From Prevotella sp. UBA2456 (GTDB lineage: Bacteria > Bacteroidota > Bacteroidia > Bacteroidales > Bacteroidaceae): 64,000 bases of DNA. Location: NCBI GenBank assembly GCA_002342415.1, contig DDPY01000025.1, positions 67,415 to 131,414 of the forward strand. Reading direction: 5' to 3'. Below, piece after piece: positions 16,004 to 25,540 of this stretch. A model generated the notes under the pieces. It did no database searches and had not been told where the DNA came from. It saw only the letters and a program-made list of their open reading frames with translations. The position numbers were made by a program, and so were the translations under genes. Position 1 is the first letter of the stretch; every line of letters starts with the position of its first letter.

Positions 16004-17483
16004 GTTACATCCGCTCATGTTCGTAGGCACGGGCAGCGATGTGGGCAAGAGCGTCATCGCGGCTGCTTTCTGTCGCATCTTCAGGCAAGACGGCTATCAT
16101 CCCGCCCCCTTTAAGGCGCAGAACATGTCGCTCAACTCCTATGCCACGTCCGAAGGTCTCGAGATAGGACGCGCACAGGCTGTACAGGCAGAGGCTGCGG
16201 GTATCGACTGCCATACGGACATGAATCCCATCCTGCTAAAACCACAGTCTGACCATACGTCACAGATAGTACTCAACGGCCGTCCTGCAGGCAGCCAGTC
16301 TGCCTCAGGCTATTTCCGCCGAGAGGGTAGGGAAGCGCTTCGCCAGGCAGTCTGCGAGGCTTTCGATCGTCTGGCGTCGCGCTATAATCCCATCGTCCTC
16401 GAAGGCGCTGGCAGCATCTCCGAACTCAATCTTCGCGATGTCGACCTGGTCAACATGCCTATGGCGCAGCATGCCGATGCCGATGTCATCCTTGTGGCAG
16501 ATATCGATCGCGGAGGTGTCTTCGCCTCCGTCTATGGCAGCATCATGCTGTTGCCCCCGCAGGAGCGAAGCCGCATCAAAGGCATCCTCATCAACAAGTT
16601 CCGAGGTGACCTGAGCCTCTTCGACAGCGGACGCCAGATGTTGGAGCAGCTCTGCGGCATACCCGTGCTGGGCGTGGTGCCCTTCTTCTCCCATATCCAT
16701 ATTGAGGAGGAAGACAGTATGTCACTGTCGCAGAAGTCCATGCAGGCCCGTCAGGGAAAAATCAACGTGGCAGTGGTGCTGTTGCGGCACATGAGCAACT
16801 TTACTGACTTCGACGCTCTGGAGCGTGACGCGCGCGTACATCTATTTTATACCTCCAACCCTGCCGACCTCTCCGAAGCCGACATCATCATCCTGCCAGG
16901 TTCCAAGTCGACCATCGACGACCTCTACCACCTGCGGCGTAGCGGAATGGCTGAGGCGGTCATTCGCGCCCACCGGCAACATGCCACCGTGCTGGGCATC
17001 TGTGGCGGCTATCAGATGATGGGGCAATGGGTCTGCGACCCTCATCATGTTGAAGGCGATGTCGAGCGTATGCCCGGACTCGGACTCCTGCCCGTTACCA
17101 CCACCATCCATCACCTTAGCAAGCAGACGCGCCAGATTACGGGCACCCTCGCTGCCGCACCAGCCTCCATACTGCGAGGCTACGAGATACACATGGGCTC
17201 CACCGTGCCGCTGGCAGCTCCGTCGCCCATGCTCCACCTCAGCGATGGCAGTGACGACGGCTACCTGCTCAATCCCCGCTGTATGGGCACTTACCTGCAT
17301 GGCATCCTCGACAACCCATGTTTCACCGACTTTCTCCTGCAGCCCTTTGCCGATAAGCTCCAACAGGAGGCTCCTTTTGACTATCAGGCTTACAAACAAC
17401 AACAGTATGATCTGCTGGCCGACCATATCCGTCGCTATGTCGATATTCCAGCCGTCTATCGCATATTATCGCGTCAGGAGTAA
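15990..17483 (+). CDS. cbiP: Cobyric acid synthase
   Basis: A 497-residue enzyme that amidates adenosyl-cobyrinic a,c-diamide at the b, d, e and g positions to form cobyric acid. The N-terminal nucleotide-binding motif reads MFVGTGSDVGKSVIAA, followed by APFKAQNMSLNSYAT and a VLEGAGSISELNL stretch typical of CobQ/CbiP. The glutaminase domain shows VLGICGGYQMMGQ (nucleophile Cys) and GTYLHGILDN. Length is normal. The ATG overlaps the end of cbiA by 14 bp. The operon ends here; adenosylation and nucleotide-loop genes are not present in the window. Confidence 0.96.
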   Translation: MQNHKLHPLMFVGTGSDVGKSVIAAAFCRIFRQDGYHPAPFKAQNMSLNSYATSEGLEIGRAQAVQAEAAGIDCHTDMNPILLKPQSDHTSQIVLNGRPAGSQSASGYFRREGREALRQAVCEAFDRLASRYNPIVLEGAGSISELNLRDVDLVNMPMAQHADADVILVADIDRGGVFASVYGSIMLLPPQERSRIKGILINKFRGDLSLFDSGRQMLEQLCGIPVLGVVPFFSHIHIEEEDSMSLSQKSMQARQGKINVAVVLLRHMSNFTDFDALERDARVHLFYTSNPADLSEADIIILPGSKSTIDDLYHLRRSGMAEAVIRAHRQHATVLGICGGYQMMGQWVCDPHHVEGDVERMPGLGLLPVTTTIHHLSKQTRQITGTLAAAPASILRGYEIHMGSTVPLAAPSPMLHLSDGSDDGYLLNPRCMGTYLHGILDNPCFTDFLLQPFADKLQQEAPFDYQAYKQQQYDLLADHIRRYVDIPAVYRILSRQE

Positions 17484-17499
17484 GTTTTTCCATAAAAAT

Positions 17500-17531
17500 T
17501 TTGGCAGATTCAAAAATATTGTGTAATTTTG
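17500..17531 (+). promoter_or_regulatory. Promoter of tRNA-Ser
   Basis: TTTG at 17500-17503 and TAATTTTG at 17524-17531 are separated by 20 bp, matching the Bacteroidetes consensus, and lie about 40 bp before the tRNA. Confidence 0.7.
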
Positions 17532-17568
17532 CACCCGATTTCGAACAGAGGTGCAAAACTTCGTTCAA

Positions 17569-17659
17569 GGAAGGTTGGCAGAGTGATCGATCGCGCTGGA
17601 CTCGAAATCCGGTATACCCCTTTCGGGTATCGGGGGTTTGAATCCCTCACCTTCCGCCA
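17569..17659 (+). tRNA. tRNA-Ser (anticodon CGA)
   Basis: Acceptor arms GGAAGGT (17569-17575) and ACCTTCC (17649-17655) pair, followed by discriminator G and an encoded CCA. The anticodon stem CTGGA/TCCGG encloses a loop with CGA at 17603-17605, which reads UCG serine codons. A long variable arm (TACCC/GGGTA) and a T arm with TTTGAAT complete a class II serine tRNA. It has its own promoter and a terminator immediately downstream. Confidence 0.96.
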
Positions 17660-17687
17660 AAGGAGCCTCACTCTCCGCAAGTATCGT

Positions 17688-17716
17688 AAAAGGGAACCCA
17701 ATCGGTTCCCTTTTTT
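17688..17716 (+). terminator. Intrinsic terminator after tRNA-Ser
   Basis: GGGAACC (17692-17698), a 5-nt loop and GGTTCCC (17704-17710), followed by six T. Confidence 0.9.
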
Positions 17717-17735
17717 AGTGTCTGATTGTCAGTGT

Positions 17736-17749
17736 CTTACAATTGTAAG
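17736..17749. other. 14-bp perfect palindrome in the gap after tRNA-Ser
   Basis: CTTACAATTGTAAG is perfectly self-complementary. It lies between the tRNA terminator and a second terminator-like hairpin, in a 260-bp gap with no gene. It could be an operator; nothing else supports a specific role. Confidence 0.6.
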
Positions 17750-17821
17750 TGTTTGAGAATGACCCTAATAGAGGGATGGACACCTCAAAAATGTAATGCC
17801 GCATTGAAGGATTTAAAATTG

Positions 17822-17862
17822 AAAAAGTGGGGCGACCGAAAAGGGTTGTTCCGCTTTTTTTT
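17822..17862 (+). terminator. Terminator-like hairpin with no obvious gene in front
   Basis: GTGGGGCGACC (17827-17837) can pair with GGTTGTTCCGC (17844-17854), with four G-U pairs, and is followed by eight T. No open frame ends just before it. It may end an unannotated short transcript from around 17720-17820 or be a second barrier to tRNA read-through. Confidence 0.6.
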
Positions 17863-17871
17863 CTTGTTTTT

Positions 17872-17903
17872 CTTGGTCGTTTGAAAAAATAGTTCTAAAT
17901 TTG
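17872..17903 (+). promoter_or_regulatory. Promoter of the secreted-protein operon
   Basis: TAAATTTG at 17896-17903 is a good -7 box; a CTTG at 17872-17875 lies about 20 bp upstream as a weaker -33 element. The leader to the ATG at 17977 is about 65 nt. Confidence 0.55.
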
Positions 17904-17976
17904 CAGAAACTATGTAATGTACTAACCATTATTGCACCAATAATTGATAATCAACGAACCTAAAACCCTTCGTATT

Positions 17977-20900
17977 ATGAGAAAAATTACACTTTCGATA
18001 CTTGCGATGCTCTTCCTGACGGTGAGCACTGCGTGGGCAGACGACTTCACGGTGGAACGTGCCGTGAACCTGGGGCAGCTGGACTCTTGGGCCGACATCA
18101 GCCAGTTCCAGTGGCAGGTGATAGACCACGGCATTCAGGACAACCGTGAGGAGATGGATGCGCTGAAGACGCTGTTCTACGACCCGGCACCCAAAGACAC
18201 CGTCGGATTCTACAAACAGATTTACACGGCGCGCGACAATCAGTACATCGTACTGCGTCTGGACAAGGCTCAGAGCAATAGGCCTTTCTACGTGCGCGTC
18301 ACTGTTGTGAAGAGTAAGGAAGACCCCTCGCAGAACTCGTCGCGACTGTATGCCGTAGATAAATACGCCTACATCATGCCGCCCATCGGCGAGATGCAGC
18401 TGGAGGTGAAGATATGGCCGCGGGACGAAGGCGAAGAGATGGCGAAGACCTATACCTTCAACAGCCATAGCTACGGTTCGATGTCGCTGCGCTCCGTGAT
18501 GTTGGACAAGAGCCGCATCGTGCCGGGCAACTACGACCTGCAGCTCATCTACTACGACGAGGATACTGAGAAGAGTGACACCACATATATCCCGAGTCTG
18601 GTGACCGATAAGCTGTACACCTTCTATACGTACAACAACGGAAACCTCAAGGAGGCGTACATGCGCTGCGACAATTTCAAGCGCATCAAGCTGAGACCTG
18701 AATGGTGGGCCGTGGATGCCGTCACACATGTGAACGACAACAGCATAACGGTGATGTCGGGTGATAAGATGCCCTACAACCAGCACAAGCGAAAGGACGC
18801 ACCGAACCCCACCTATCTGGACTCGCGCCTGTTTTCCCATCACGATACGCTGTGGGTGAACCTCTATTTGAACAAAGTTCGCTCGACGGATGTGGACGGA
18901 CTGACCATGCACGCCGTGCTGGCCGACTACGACAATAACCCTAAGGGCGACAACCTGCTGACATGGGGCAAAGACCCCAAAACCAATCGCCTGTACGTGC
19001 TGACCGACGGCGAGCCCGCCACCATCGAGTGCTATCGCGACGGCTTCCTGCCCAAGCTCTGCATGTATCCCGGTTCCTACGACCATATCACGGGTATCAT
19101 CAGCGGCGAGTCGGAAGAGGTTGACATCTACCTGGAACCGATTGCTGCACCCATCACGTCGCCTACGGTAACCACCGCAGTACTCTCCACGCTGACACCG
19201 ACCATCGACCTTCGTGGCGGCAAGTATATCTGTGACATCCAGGAGAGTGACATCCTGCCGACACCCCTGACGGAGACCGTCTTCTACGACGAATATGCCT
19301 CGCACAAGGACACCGTCAAGATAGCGAAAGGCATGGAGTACGACAATTATGCGGAGATGGAGGTGGCCATCGTTGCACCTAATAACGTGCCGCACACCAG
19401 CGTCGTATCGCTGAAAAAGGTCAAGGGCGCCGAGAAGAATGACATCAAGAAGGATAACCTGACTGGCGAGTCGAGGGTAATCTACAGTCCCTTGTACGAC
19501 TACAGCTACTGGAGCTTACGTTATGACCTGGCTGGGTATCTGGACGTCAACAAATCGGGACGTCCCGCAGTGGCCTTCGACGGTACGGAGGTACGCCAGT
19601 TGCCCATTCTCGCCAATGTCTTCCTCGATACCGATGAGATGAAGAGGGTGATGGAGGAATCCACTAATGATCGTATGGATCCTAAAGACTCAGGAGACAC
19701 CGCCAAGAAATGGATGACCGAGAAGGCTCCTGCTGCCGGCATGAACATGAGTTGGAAAATACCCCTGACGCCACCGTTCTACACACGTTGGGGTTTTGCG
19801 GCTGATTTATTCAAGGCTAAGAAAATCACACTTTCCTTTGCCATTGGTGCCGGTAAAGAATTTGACTTTCTCAAAAAAGACAAAAAAAACGATGCACCTG
19901 AGCCTAAACCGTCGTATACTGTTACTTCATCCACTAACGAGGAAGTCGGATATGAAAACATTGACGCTGGCGAGATTGTTGGCCCGATAGCTGAATTCTT
20001 AGGAGGCAACGGGATTGAAAACCCCAAAGAGAATGATCGTACCAAACTGCTGCAGGCGCAAGCTGGATGCGGAGCCTTTATCGAGGCCTTCTGTCAGGTC
20101 AGTTCGCCCTTATCAGGGTTATTGGCTGGTCCTGATCAGTTTGCACAGTGGTTCTTCGGCATGGAGGCTTTGGATGAGTTAAGCATTCGCGCCAATGCCA
20201 ATATCGGATTCTCCTGCCATATTGACTTCATGAATGCATTAGCAGCGATATGGCCCAAACCCCAAACAGGAGACTCCTGGGCTACCAAAGCGTCAAAATG
20301 GCTCGGCAGTAACAAGATAACGAAGGCCTTCAGTGAATTCTTCGGTGTATCCCTCAGTGCTAACGCCGGAGCCATGCTCTCCGCGACGGCAGGTCTCTTC
20401 GCGTTTCACAACCTGGACGATTCTTGGAGTCCGCTGAAGAACCATATGATTGGCTTCAGATTCTCAGGACAGGCGTTCTTCAACCTGAAGCTCAAGGCCA
20501 AGATTGACGCCATCATCGCTGGTGCCGAAGCCGGTGCCAGTCTGGGAGCCGGCATCAACTTCAAATATGCAGGAGGCAGCCGACTCGACTTCCGCAACAA
20601 ATTCTCCGGCAGTGCCTATAGCTGGTATGCCGGTGCAGGACTGTACTACAAGGTGAAGTTCTTGGGATGGAGCAAGCATGGAGAGCTGAATGCTGGTCGT
20701 CTGAATGCAAAACAGGTACTCATCAAGCCGAAGAGTTACAAGAATCCGTTCGACCCGTACTTCACATACTACCTGAGCGACCTCGACGACCCGAGAGACA
20801 AGCCTGCCAACACTATGCTGCGCAGAGCAAACCCGGAACTGCCCGGTATGTTCATGACCAATTACGTAGACTATGACCAGCCCGTGAAATTCGTTTCGGG

Positions 20901-23127
20901 AGGCGACAGCGTCATTTATCAGGTCAGCTATGAGAACCCCAACGACTATGCTATCGAGGTGGCATCGTCAGGCGATCCCGTCCCCCTCTCGGACAGTAGC
21001 GTAGGCGGTTGTACCGATTACGACGCCGCTTCCGTGCCTGGCACCGACCTCGTGGTGATGGAGCAGGCGGTAGGACAGATTGCCCAGGAGGACTTGGAAG
21101 ACAGTCTGCACCTGGACCAGACCGTGAAGCGTGCCAGCCGAGTCTATAGCCTCTATTACTCGAAGAAGAAATCAGGCAAGAAGTGGATCAGACCCAAACC
21201 CGTCTACAGCTCTACCGAGACCGCATCCTTCAAACCCCGTGTGGCACTGGCCGAAAACGGTACGGGTGTAGCCATCTGGCAGGAGGGACTCCTCGATAAG
21301 GGTAGCTGGGTGACAGCGAAAGACACCACAGACCTCGCCGACCTCGTGATGACCGGTAACTTGATGATGTCGCGCTTTGACGGCAACGAGACCTGGTCGG
21401 CACCTGTGCCGCTGATGGCCGTTGGCGAGACATGCATACTGAAGGACTATCGCGTTACCTACGACGGCTCGACGGCATTCGTCGTTGCCCGCAAGAGTGA
21501 CGGCACGAAGAACGAGAATGTTTGTATGACCGTCGATGCAGGCAACAATATCACGATGCACGACGTGGATCAGAGCGACGTCATGATGCAGTTGCGCCGT
21601 GTGGGCGACCACAACGTCCTGGCATGGACCAGCCAGCCTGACTCGCTGTCGAAGAACACGTTCTTCCAGGTGAAGAGCTACGATATGAGCGGAAAGCCTG
21701 ATCAGGGCATCAATACGTCGCTCGAGCTGGAGAATACGGACGTGGAAGACTTCCGCATCATACCCGACCTCGAGGCCAAGTCGCTGGACAATGTGGCGCT
21801 GCTGTGGCGTGAGACGGTGTTCGCACAAGACAGTACATTGCTCAGACTACGTGCCGCACGAATGGTGCCCAACAAGGACGGCAGCTTCGGTATCGGCACA
21901 CCCATCACTGCCGTACAGATTAAAGACAACAACGACATCTATGGTTTCGACGGCTTTATGACCAAGGAGAAGATTCAGGTCTGCTATGTGGCTGCTGACT
22001 CTCTGGGCAACTCGCAGTTGAATAAGACGGCAGCCTACTTCGGCAACGCCTTCAACTACACCATTGCGTTCGACAACGACAACAACCAGGGTTTCCAGTG
22101 CGACAAGGACGAGATCAACCTGCTCGTCACCGTCAATAACTACGGTACATCGACCATCAGCGAGTGCGTGCTGACGGTAGATGACCAGCAGTATCCGCTC
22201 AACATGACGATTCCCGCTGGAAACTCGGCCCAGCAGCGCGTCACTATACCATATATAATAGGTGCGGGCGTGAATACGGTGCTCGACGTGAAGTACGACG
22301 ACGTCTTGGGCATTCAGGAGCAGAGCTATGCCCGCTTCCTGGCTCGCCGCCGTGCACGTAAGAACGGTACCCTTCGCCGTACGGCTGAGGAAATGGCTGA
22401 GGATGGTGTCTACGAACAACAGACCCAGACGTTCTATCCCTATCATCCGCGTCTGGAGTGCTTCGTGGCTGCCCAGCATGTCCACGAGAATGGCGACAAC
22501 CACATCACCATCTGTGTGCGCAACTACGCACGACGCCAGTCAGGGAGTGACTTCGCCTACATTGTGGGACTCAAGGAGAATGCGCACAGTCCTGTGGTTT
22601 ACATCGGTGGCGGTGAAGGCCATATCAAATACGATACCAAGATGATATTCAACAAGCCCGAAGATGTGAAGGGCGATGGCGGATGTATGAATGACTGCGG
22701 CAGCTACCGCGCAGGCTACGTCACCATTACCGTTCCCAATGTCACGGAGAAGAAGGAGATGTATGTGGGTGCTACGCTGGTCTACAAGGATCCCAAGTCG
22801 GGCTGGTATATGCAACTTACTCCAGACCTCAAATTGGCCAGCAAGAATGGTACGGTAACGCTCTATCCGTCATCGGAGGTGGTATCTGTGAAGAATATCT
22901 ACAACAACGACGACGCAGGCGTCCACATGCGTGTCAGCCGTCAGGGCAGCAATCTGTTGGTAACGGGTGCCAAGCCGCGTCAGCAGGTGCGTCTCTATCA
23001 GGCCAACGGTGCCATCATGGGCCGCCAACAGGCTGACGAGAACGGTCGCGTCACTTTCACAGCACCTGGCGTCAGCGGGGTAGGACTGATCTCCACCGAC
23101 AAGGAAACCGTGAAATTTGCTTATTAA
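17977..23127 (+). CDS. Very large secreted protein of unknown function (1716 aa)
   Basis: The ATG at 17977 gives a clean signal peptide, RKITLSILAMLFLTVSTAWA, cleaved before DDF; a TTG start 33 bp upstream would spoil it. Residues about 600-950 contain hydrophobic, Gly/Ala-rich amphipathic stretches with many ATA, GAG and SAY motifs; residues about 1030-1500 carry repeated beta-strand segments ending in phrases such as GVAIWQEG, FVVARKSDG and NVLAWTSQ that suggest a degenerate beta-propeller. The last 80 residues form a small beta-rich domain (LLVTGAKPRQQVRLYQANG) like C-terminal sorting or terminal domains of Bacteroidetes exoproteins. It is the first gene of a three-gene operon, 8 bp before the GLUG-domain gene. 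Function is unknown; surface or secreted location is inferred. Confidence 0.8.
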   Translation: MRKITLSILAMLFLTVSTAWADDFTVERAVNLGQLDSWADISQFQWQVIDHGIQDNREEMDALKTLFYDPAPKDTVGFYKQIYTARDNQYIVLRLDKAQSNRPFYVRVTVVKSKEDPSQNSSRLYAVDKYAYIMPPIGEMQLEVKIWPRDEGEEMAKTYTFNSHSYGSMSLRSVMLDKSRIVPGNYDLQLIYYDEDTEKSDTTYIPSLVTDKLYTFYTYNNGNLKEAYMRCDNFKRIKLRPEWWAVDAVTHVNDNSITVMSGDKMPYNQHKRKDAPNPTYLDSRLFSHHDTLWVNLYLNKVRSTDVDGLTMHAVLADYDNNPKGDNLLTWGKDPKTNRLYVLTDGEPATIECYRDGFLPKLCMYPGSYDHITGIISGESEEVDIYLEPIAAPITSPTVTTAVLSTLTPTIDLRGGKYICDIQESDILPTPLTETVFYDEYASHKDTVKIAKGMEYDNYAEMEVAIVAPNNVPHTSVVSLKKVKGAEKNDIKKDNLTGESRVIYSPLYDYSYWSLRYDLAGYLDVNKSGRPAVAFDGTEVRQLPILANVFLDTDEMKRVMEESTNDRMDPKDSGDTAKKWMTEKAPAAGMNMSWKIPLTPPFYTRWGFAADLFKAKKITLSFAIGAGKEFDFLKKDKKNDAPEPKPSYTVTSSTNEEVGYENIDAGEIVGPIAEFLGGNGIENPKENDRTKLLQAQAGCGAFIEAFCQVSSPLSGLLAGPDQFAQWFFGMEALDELSIRANANIGFSCHIDFMNALAAIWPKPQTGDSWATKASKWLGSNKITKAFSEFFGVSLSANAGAMLSATAGLFAFHNLDDSWSPLKNHMIGFRFSGQAFFNLKLKAKIDAIIAGAEAGASLGAGINFKYAGGSRLDFRNKFSGSAYSWYAGAGLYYKVKFLGWSKHGELNAGRLNAKQVLIKPKSYKNPFDPYFTYYLSDLDDPRDKPANTMLRRANPELPGMFMTNYVDYDQPVKFVSGGDSVIYQVSYENPNDYAIEVASSGDPVPLSDSSVGGCTDYDAASVPGTDLVVMEQAVGQIAQEDLEDSLHLDQTVKRASRVYSLYYSKKKSGKKWIRPKPVYSSTETASFKPRVALAENGTGVAIWQEGLLDKGSWVTAKDTTDLADLVMTGNLMMSRFDGNETWSAPVPLMAVGETCILKDYRVTYDGSTAFVVARKSDGTKNENVCMTVDAGNNITMHDVDQSDVMMQLRRVGDHNVLAWTSQPDSLSKNTFFQVKSYDMSGKPDQGINTSLELENTDVEDFRIIPDLEAKSLDNVALLWRETVFAQDSTLLRLRAARMVPNKDGSFGIGTPITAVQIKDNNDIYGFDGFMTKEKIQVCYVAADSLGNSQLNKTAAYFGNAFNYTIAFDNDNNQGFQCDKDEINLLVTVNNYGTSTISECVLTVDDQQYPLNMTIPAGNSAQQRVTIPYIIGAGVNTVLDVKYDDVLGIQEQSYARFLARRRARKNGTLRRTAEEMAEDGVYEQQTQTFYPYHPRLECFVAAQHVHENGDNHITICVRNYARRQSGSDFAYIVGLKENAHSPVVYIGGGEGHIKYDTKMIFNKPEDVKGDGGCMNDCGSYRAGYVTITVPNVTEKKEMYVGATLVYKDPKSGWYMQLTPDLKLASKNGTVTLYPSSEVVSVKNIYNNDDAGVHMRVSRQGSNLLVTGAKPRQQVRLYQANGAIMGRQQADENGRVTFTAPGVSGVGLISTDKETVKFAY

Positions 23128-23135
23128 GTAAAAAG

Positions 23136-25529
23136 ATGATGAAAAGAAGAAATATGAAAAGAATACTGTTTGCTGCCGGATGCTGGCTGCTGGCTACGAC
23201 TGCCATCATGGCACAGACCCAGCCCGAACCCTGGGACGGGTCGATATCGGGTAGTTTCAAGATAGAGGGGAAGACTATCTTTATTGATTGTCCTGCCGAC
23301 CTTGCTGCACTGCATAAGCTGTGGGGTGATTATGACGATGACGACCAAGGCTATAAAGGATGGACCATCAAGCTGAGGGCCGACCTTGATATGAACAATC
23401 GTAACTTCAACGGCCATACCATCGGATGGGATGACGACAACAAGTTTGGGGGAACATTCGACGGCCAAGGGCACATTATCAAAAACCTGAAAATTGAAGG
23501 AAAGGACAACAATCGTGGACTCTTCGGCAAGATAGACAACGGCAGAGTCAAGAACCTCAAACTGGTGAATGTGGACATCCGTTGCGGCGATGGAAACGAC
23601 TGTCACATCGGTGCTATCTGCGGCAGAATGTACAACCACAGCACCATCGAACATTGTGCCGTGGTGGGAGGTAGCGTGAGGCAGTACCAAAATGGCAACG
23701 ACGAGTTTGGTGCTATCTGCGGCTATATGACCAACAACCACAACACCGTAGAATACTGCTATAGCGACATCACCGTGGAAGCAGACGCTCAGGTCGGTGG
23801 ACTGGTGGGCAAGATAGAGAAGGCAGACGGTAGCAACACCTCGGGCATCTATCACAGCTACTTCAGCGGAAAGGTCATCCATCACGGCAGCGATTACTTC
23901 GCTTCCATTGCCGGTGAGCGTTATAGTCAGATTCTGCAGAATAATTTCTACCTCTACCGCGATGATGGTGTGAAAGGCACTGGCTGGGATGGAGGCAGCT
24001 CCGACCCCAGCGGTGCCGAAATCAAGCCGTGCACGGAGGAAGAGATGAAGCAACCCTTCTTGTTTAGTATATATAATGATAAATACACCCTCGCGAGCGA
24101 TGAGTATGTCTATCCCTTCAACGGCTATCCTGAGCTGAAGGTGTTCCTGCGCTATGATGTAGGCGACAGCTTCTACGTGACCAATGCGGGACACATGGGC
24201 GAGAATACCGCTGACTCCATTCCCGGACATGTCAGAATCGTGACGAACGGCAAAAGCCCCTTTGGCGTCACGCTCGAGAAGGCTGGTGCCGCTACGTCGA
24301 ATACTGACTTTGTCATCAACGACACCTTCACGCCTTACTTCAACGACCAGCAGCAGCTCAAGACGGTCGGACTCGGCAGCAATGTCTTCGAGAATCTGGG
24401 AGAGGTGAATACTGTCACCATACCTGCTGCCGTCGATTCCGTAGCCACTCCCCAGCGCCATCAGGTGCAGGAGGCCTTTATCCTCAACGGCAATGCTTCG
24501 GAGGGTGGTGTCAAGGACAACGTCCTCTATAGCCTGAAGACAAGATATCTCCTCACGGCGCCGAAGAAGCTTACGACGATGACCATCCATCAGGAGCTGG
24601 CAGATAGCATAGCCGACTACGCCTTCGAGAACATGACGGCACTGAAGACACTCTATGTCGACACCTATACACCTGCAGGAACGCTGGTGGACGACAAGGA
24701 TAATAAAGCACCCACCATGAAGTTTCAGGGCAATAAGAATACGGTCTTTGGCGGTTGTCCGGACGACCTCGACATTTTTATCAAGGACGGCACCACCAAC
24801 CAGCTCATTCTGGGGAAACAGAGCTCGCAGGGATATGGTTATAGCAATGCAGACGTATGGAAGTTGTTCAATTCCGTCTATGAGGAACAAGGTCACATGT
24901 TCAGCTACTTCCCCGTCAACCGCAATGCCGGCCACATGTCTACGCTGATACTCGGCTATCCCGTGGAACTGCCCGAGGGCGTGACGGCCTGGTGGGCCGA
25001 GGCCATCACTACAGACAAAGACACCAAAAAGGTCACCCTGAAGAAGCTGGGTAGACAGATTGTGCCGCCCCTGACGCCCGTGCTGCTCACCTATGGCGGC
25101 ACAGGACCGCTCTACCTGACGCGCTGCGACGGTGGCGACCCTGGAGCTGTCACCGAATTCGAGGACAACCTCTTCAAGGGTAGTGTAGACCCGGGCGGTC
25201 ATAAGATGACCGACTCTGAGATGCAGAGTAATTTCCTTACCCTTGGTCGTCCGAAAGGCGATAATACCTACGACAACCTGGGCTTCTACCTGTTCCACCC
25301 CAAGAACCATATCCTGCCGTCGTACGTGGCATGGATTGCCGTCAGCGACGTGCCTCATAATGCACTGGCTATGGAGTTCGACGACGGCGAGACAACGGGC
25401 CTGGACCTCACCCCAACCCTCTCCCAAGGAGAGGGAGTCTGGTACACCCTCGACGGACGTAAGTTCGAGGGCAAGCCAACAGCCAAGGGACTCTATATTG
25501 TGAAAGGTCGTAAGGTAGTCATCCGTTAA
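23136..25529 (+). CDS. Secreted GLUG / BspA-like repeat protein
   Basis: A 797-residue exported protein; three in-frame ATGs (23136, 23139, 23154) lie before the signal peptide KRILFAAGCWLLATTAIMAQ, and the last gives the tightest signal. Residues about 95-280 carry GLUG-type repeats (GGTFDGQGHIIKNL, NRGLFGKIDNGRVKNL, QVGGLVGKIEKADGS). The middle has BspA-like leucine-rich pieces (VNTVTIPAAVDSV, ADYAFENMTALKTLYVD). The C-terminus reads WYTLDGRKFEGKPTAKGLYIVKGRKVVI, a common ending among Prevotella exoproteins. Just before it, a palindromic repeat (25405-25436) encodes LTPTLSQGEG. It probably acts at the cell surface as an adhesin-like or scaffold protein with its large neighbour. Confidence 0.82.
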   Translation: MMKRRNMKRILFAAGCWLLATTAIMAQTQPEPWDGSISGSFKIEGKTIFIDCPADLAALHKLWGDYDDDDQGYKGWTIKLRADLDMNNRNFNGHTIGWDDDNKFGGTFDGQGHIIKNLKIEGKDNNRGLFGKIDNGRVKNLKLVNVDIRCGDGNDCHIGAICGRMYNHSTIEHCAVVGGSVRQYQNGNDEFGAICGYMTNNHNTVEYCYSDITVEADAQVGGLVGKIEKADGSNTSGIYHSYFSGKVIHHGSDYFASIAGERYSQILQNNFYLYRDDGVKGTGWDGGSSDPSGAEIKPCTEEEMKQPFLFSIYNDKYTLASDEYVYPFNGYPELKVFLRYDVGDSFYVTNAGHMGENTADSIPGHVRIVTNGKSPFGVTLEKAGAATSNTDFVINDTFTPYFNDQQQLKTVGLGSNVFENLGEVNTVTIPAAVDSVATPQRHQVQEAFILNGNASEGGVKDNVLYSLKTRYLLTAPKKLTTMTIHQELADSIADYAFENMTALKTLYVDTYTPAGTLVDDKDNKAPTMKFQGNKNTVFGGCPDDLDIFIKDGTTNQLILGKQSSQGYGYSNADVWKLFNSVYEEQGHMFSYFPVNRNAGHMSTLILGYPVELPEGVTAWWAEAITTDKDTKKVTLKKLGRQIVPPLTPVLLTYGGTGPLYLTRCDGGDPGAVTEFEDNLFKGSVDPGGHKMTDSEMQSNFLTLGRPKGDNTYDNLGFYLFHPKNHILPSYVAWIAVSDVPHNALAMEFDDGETTGLDLTPTLSQGEGVWYTLDGRKFEGKPTAKGLYIVKGRKVVIR
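25405..25436. repeat. Palindromic repeat inside the GLUG-protein gene
   Basis: CCCTCTCC (25417-25424), CAA, GGAGAGGG (25428-25435) forms a perfect 8-bp stem, preceded by CTCACCCCAAC. It encodes LTPTLSQGEG exactly between the protein body and its C-terminal motif. The sequence resembles widespread genomic repeats of the CCCTCTCC...GGAGAGGG type. Confidence 0.75.
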
Positions 25530-25540
25530 AACCTACCGCT

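Noticed and set aside
23124..25427. Long antisense open frame over the GLUG-protein gene (and similar ones over leuA at 61574-63409, over the 1716-aa gene at 17929-19395, and over cbiJ-cbiD)
   Set aside because: They mirror well-supported genes on the other strand, have no family motifs or promoter, and arise from codon bias.
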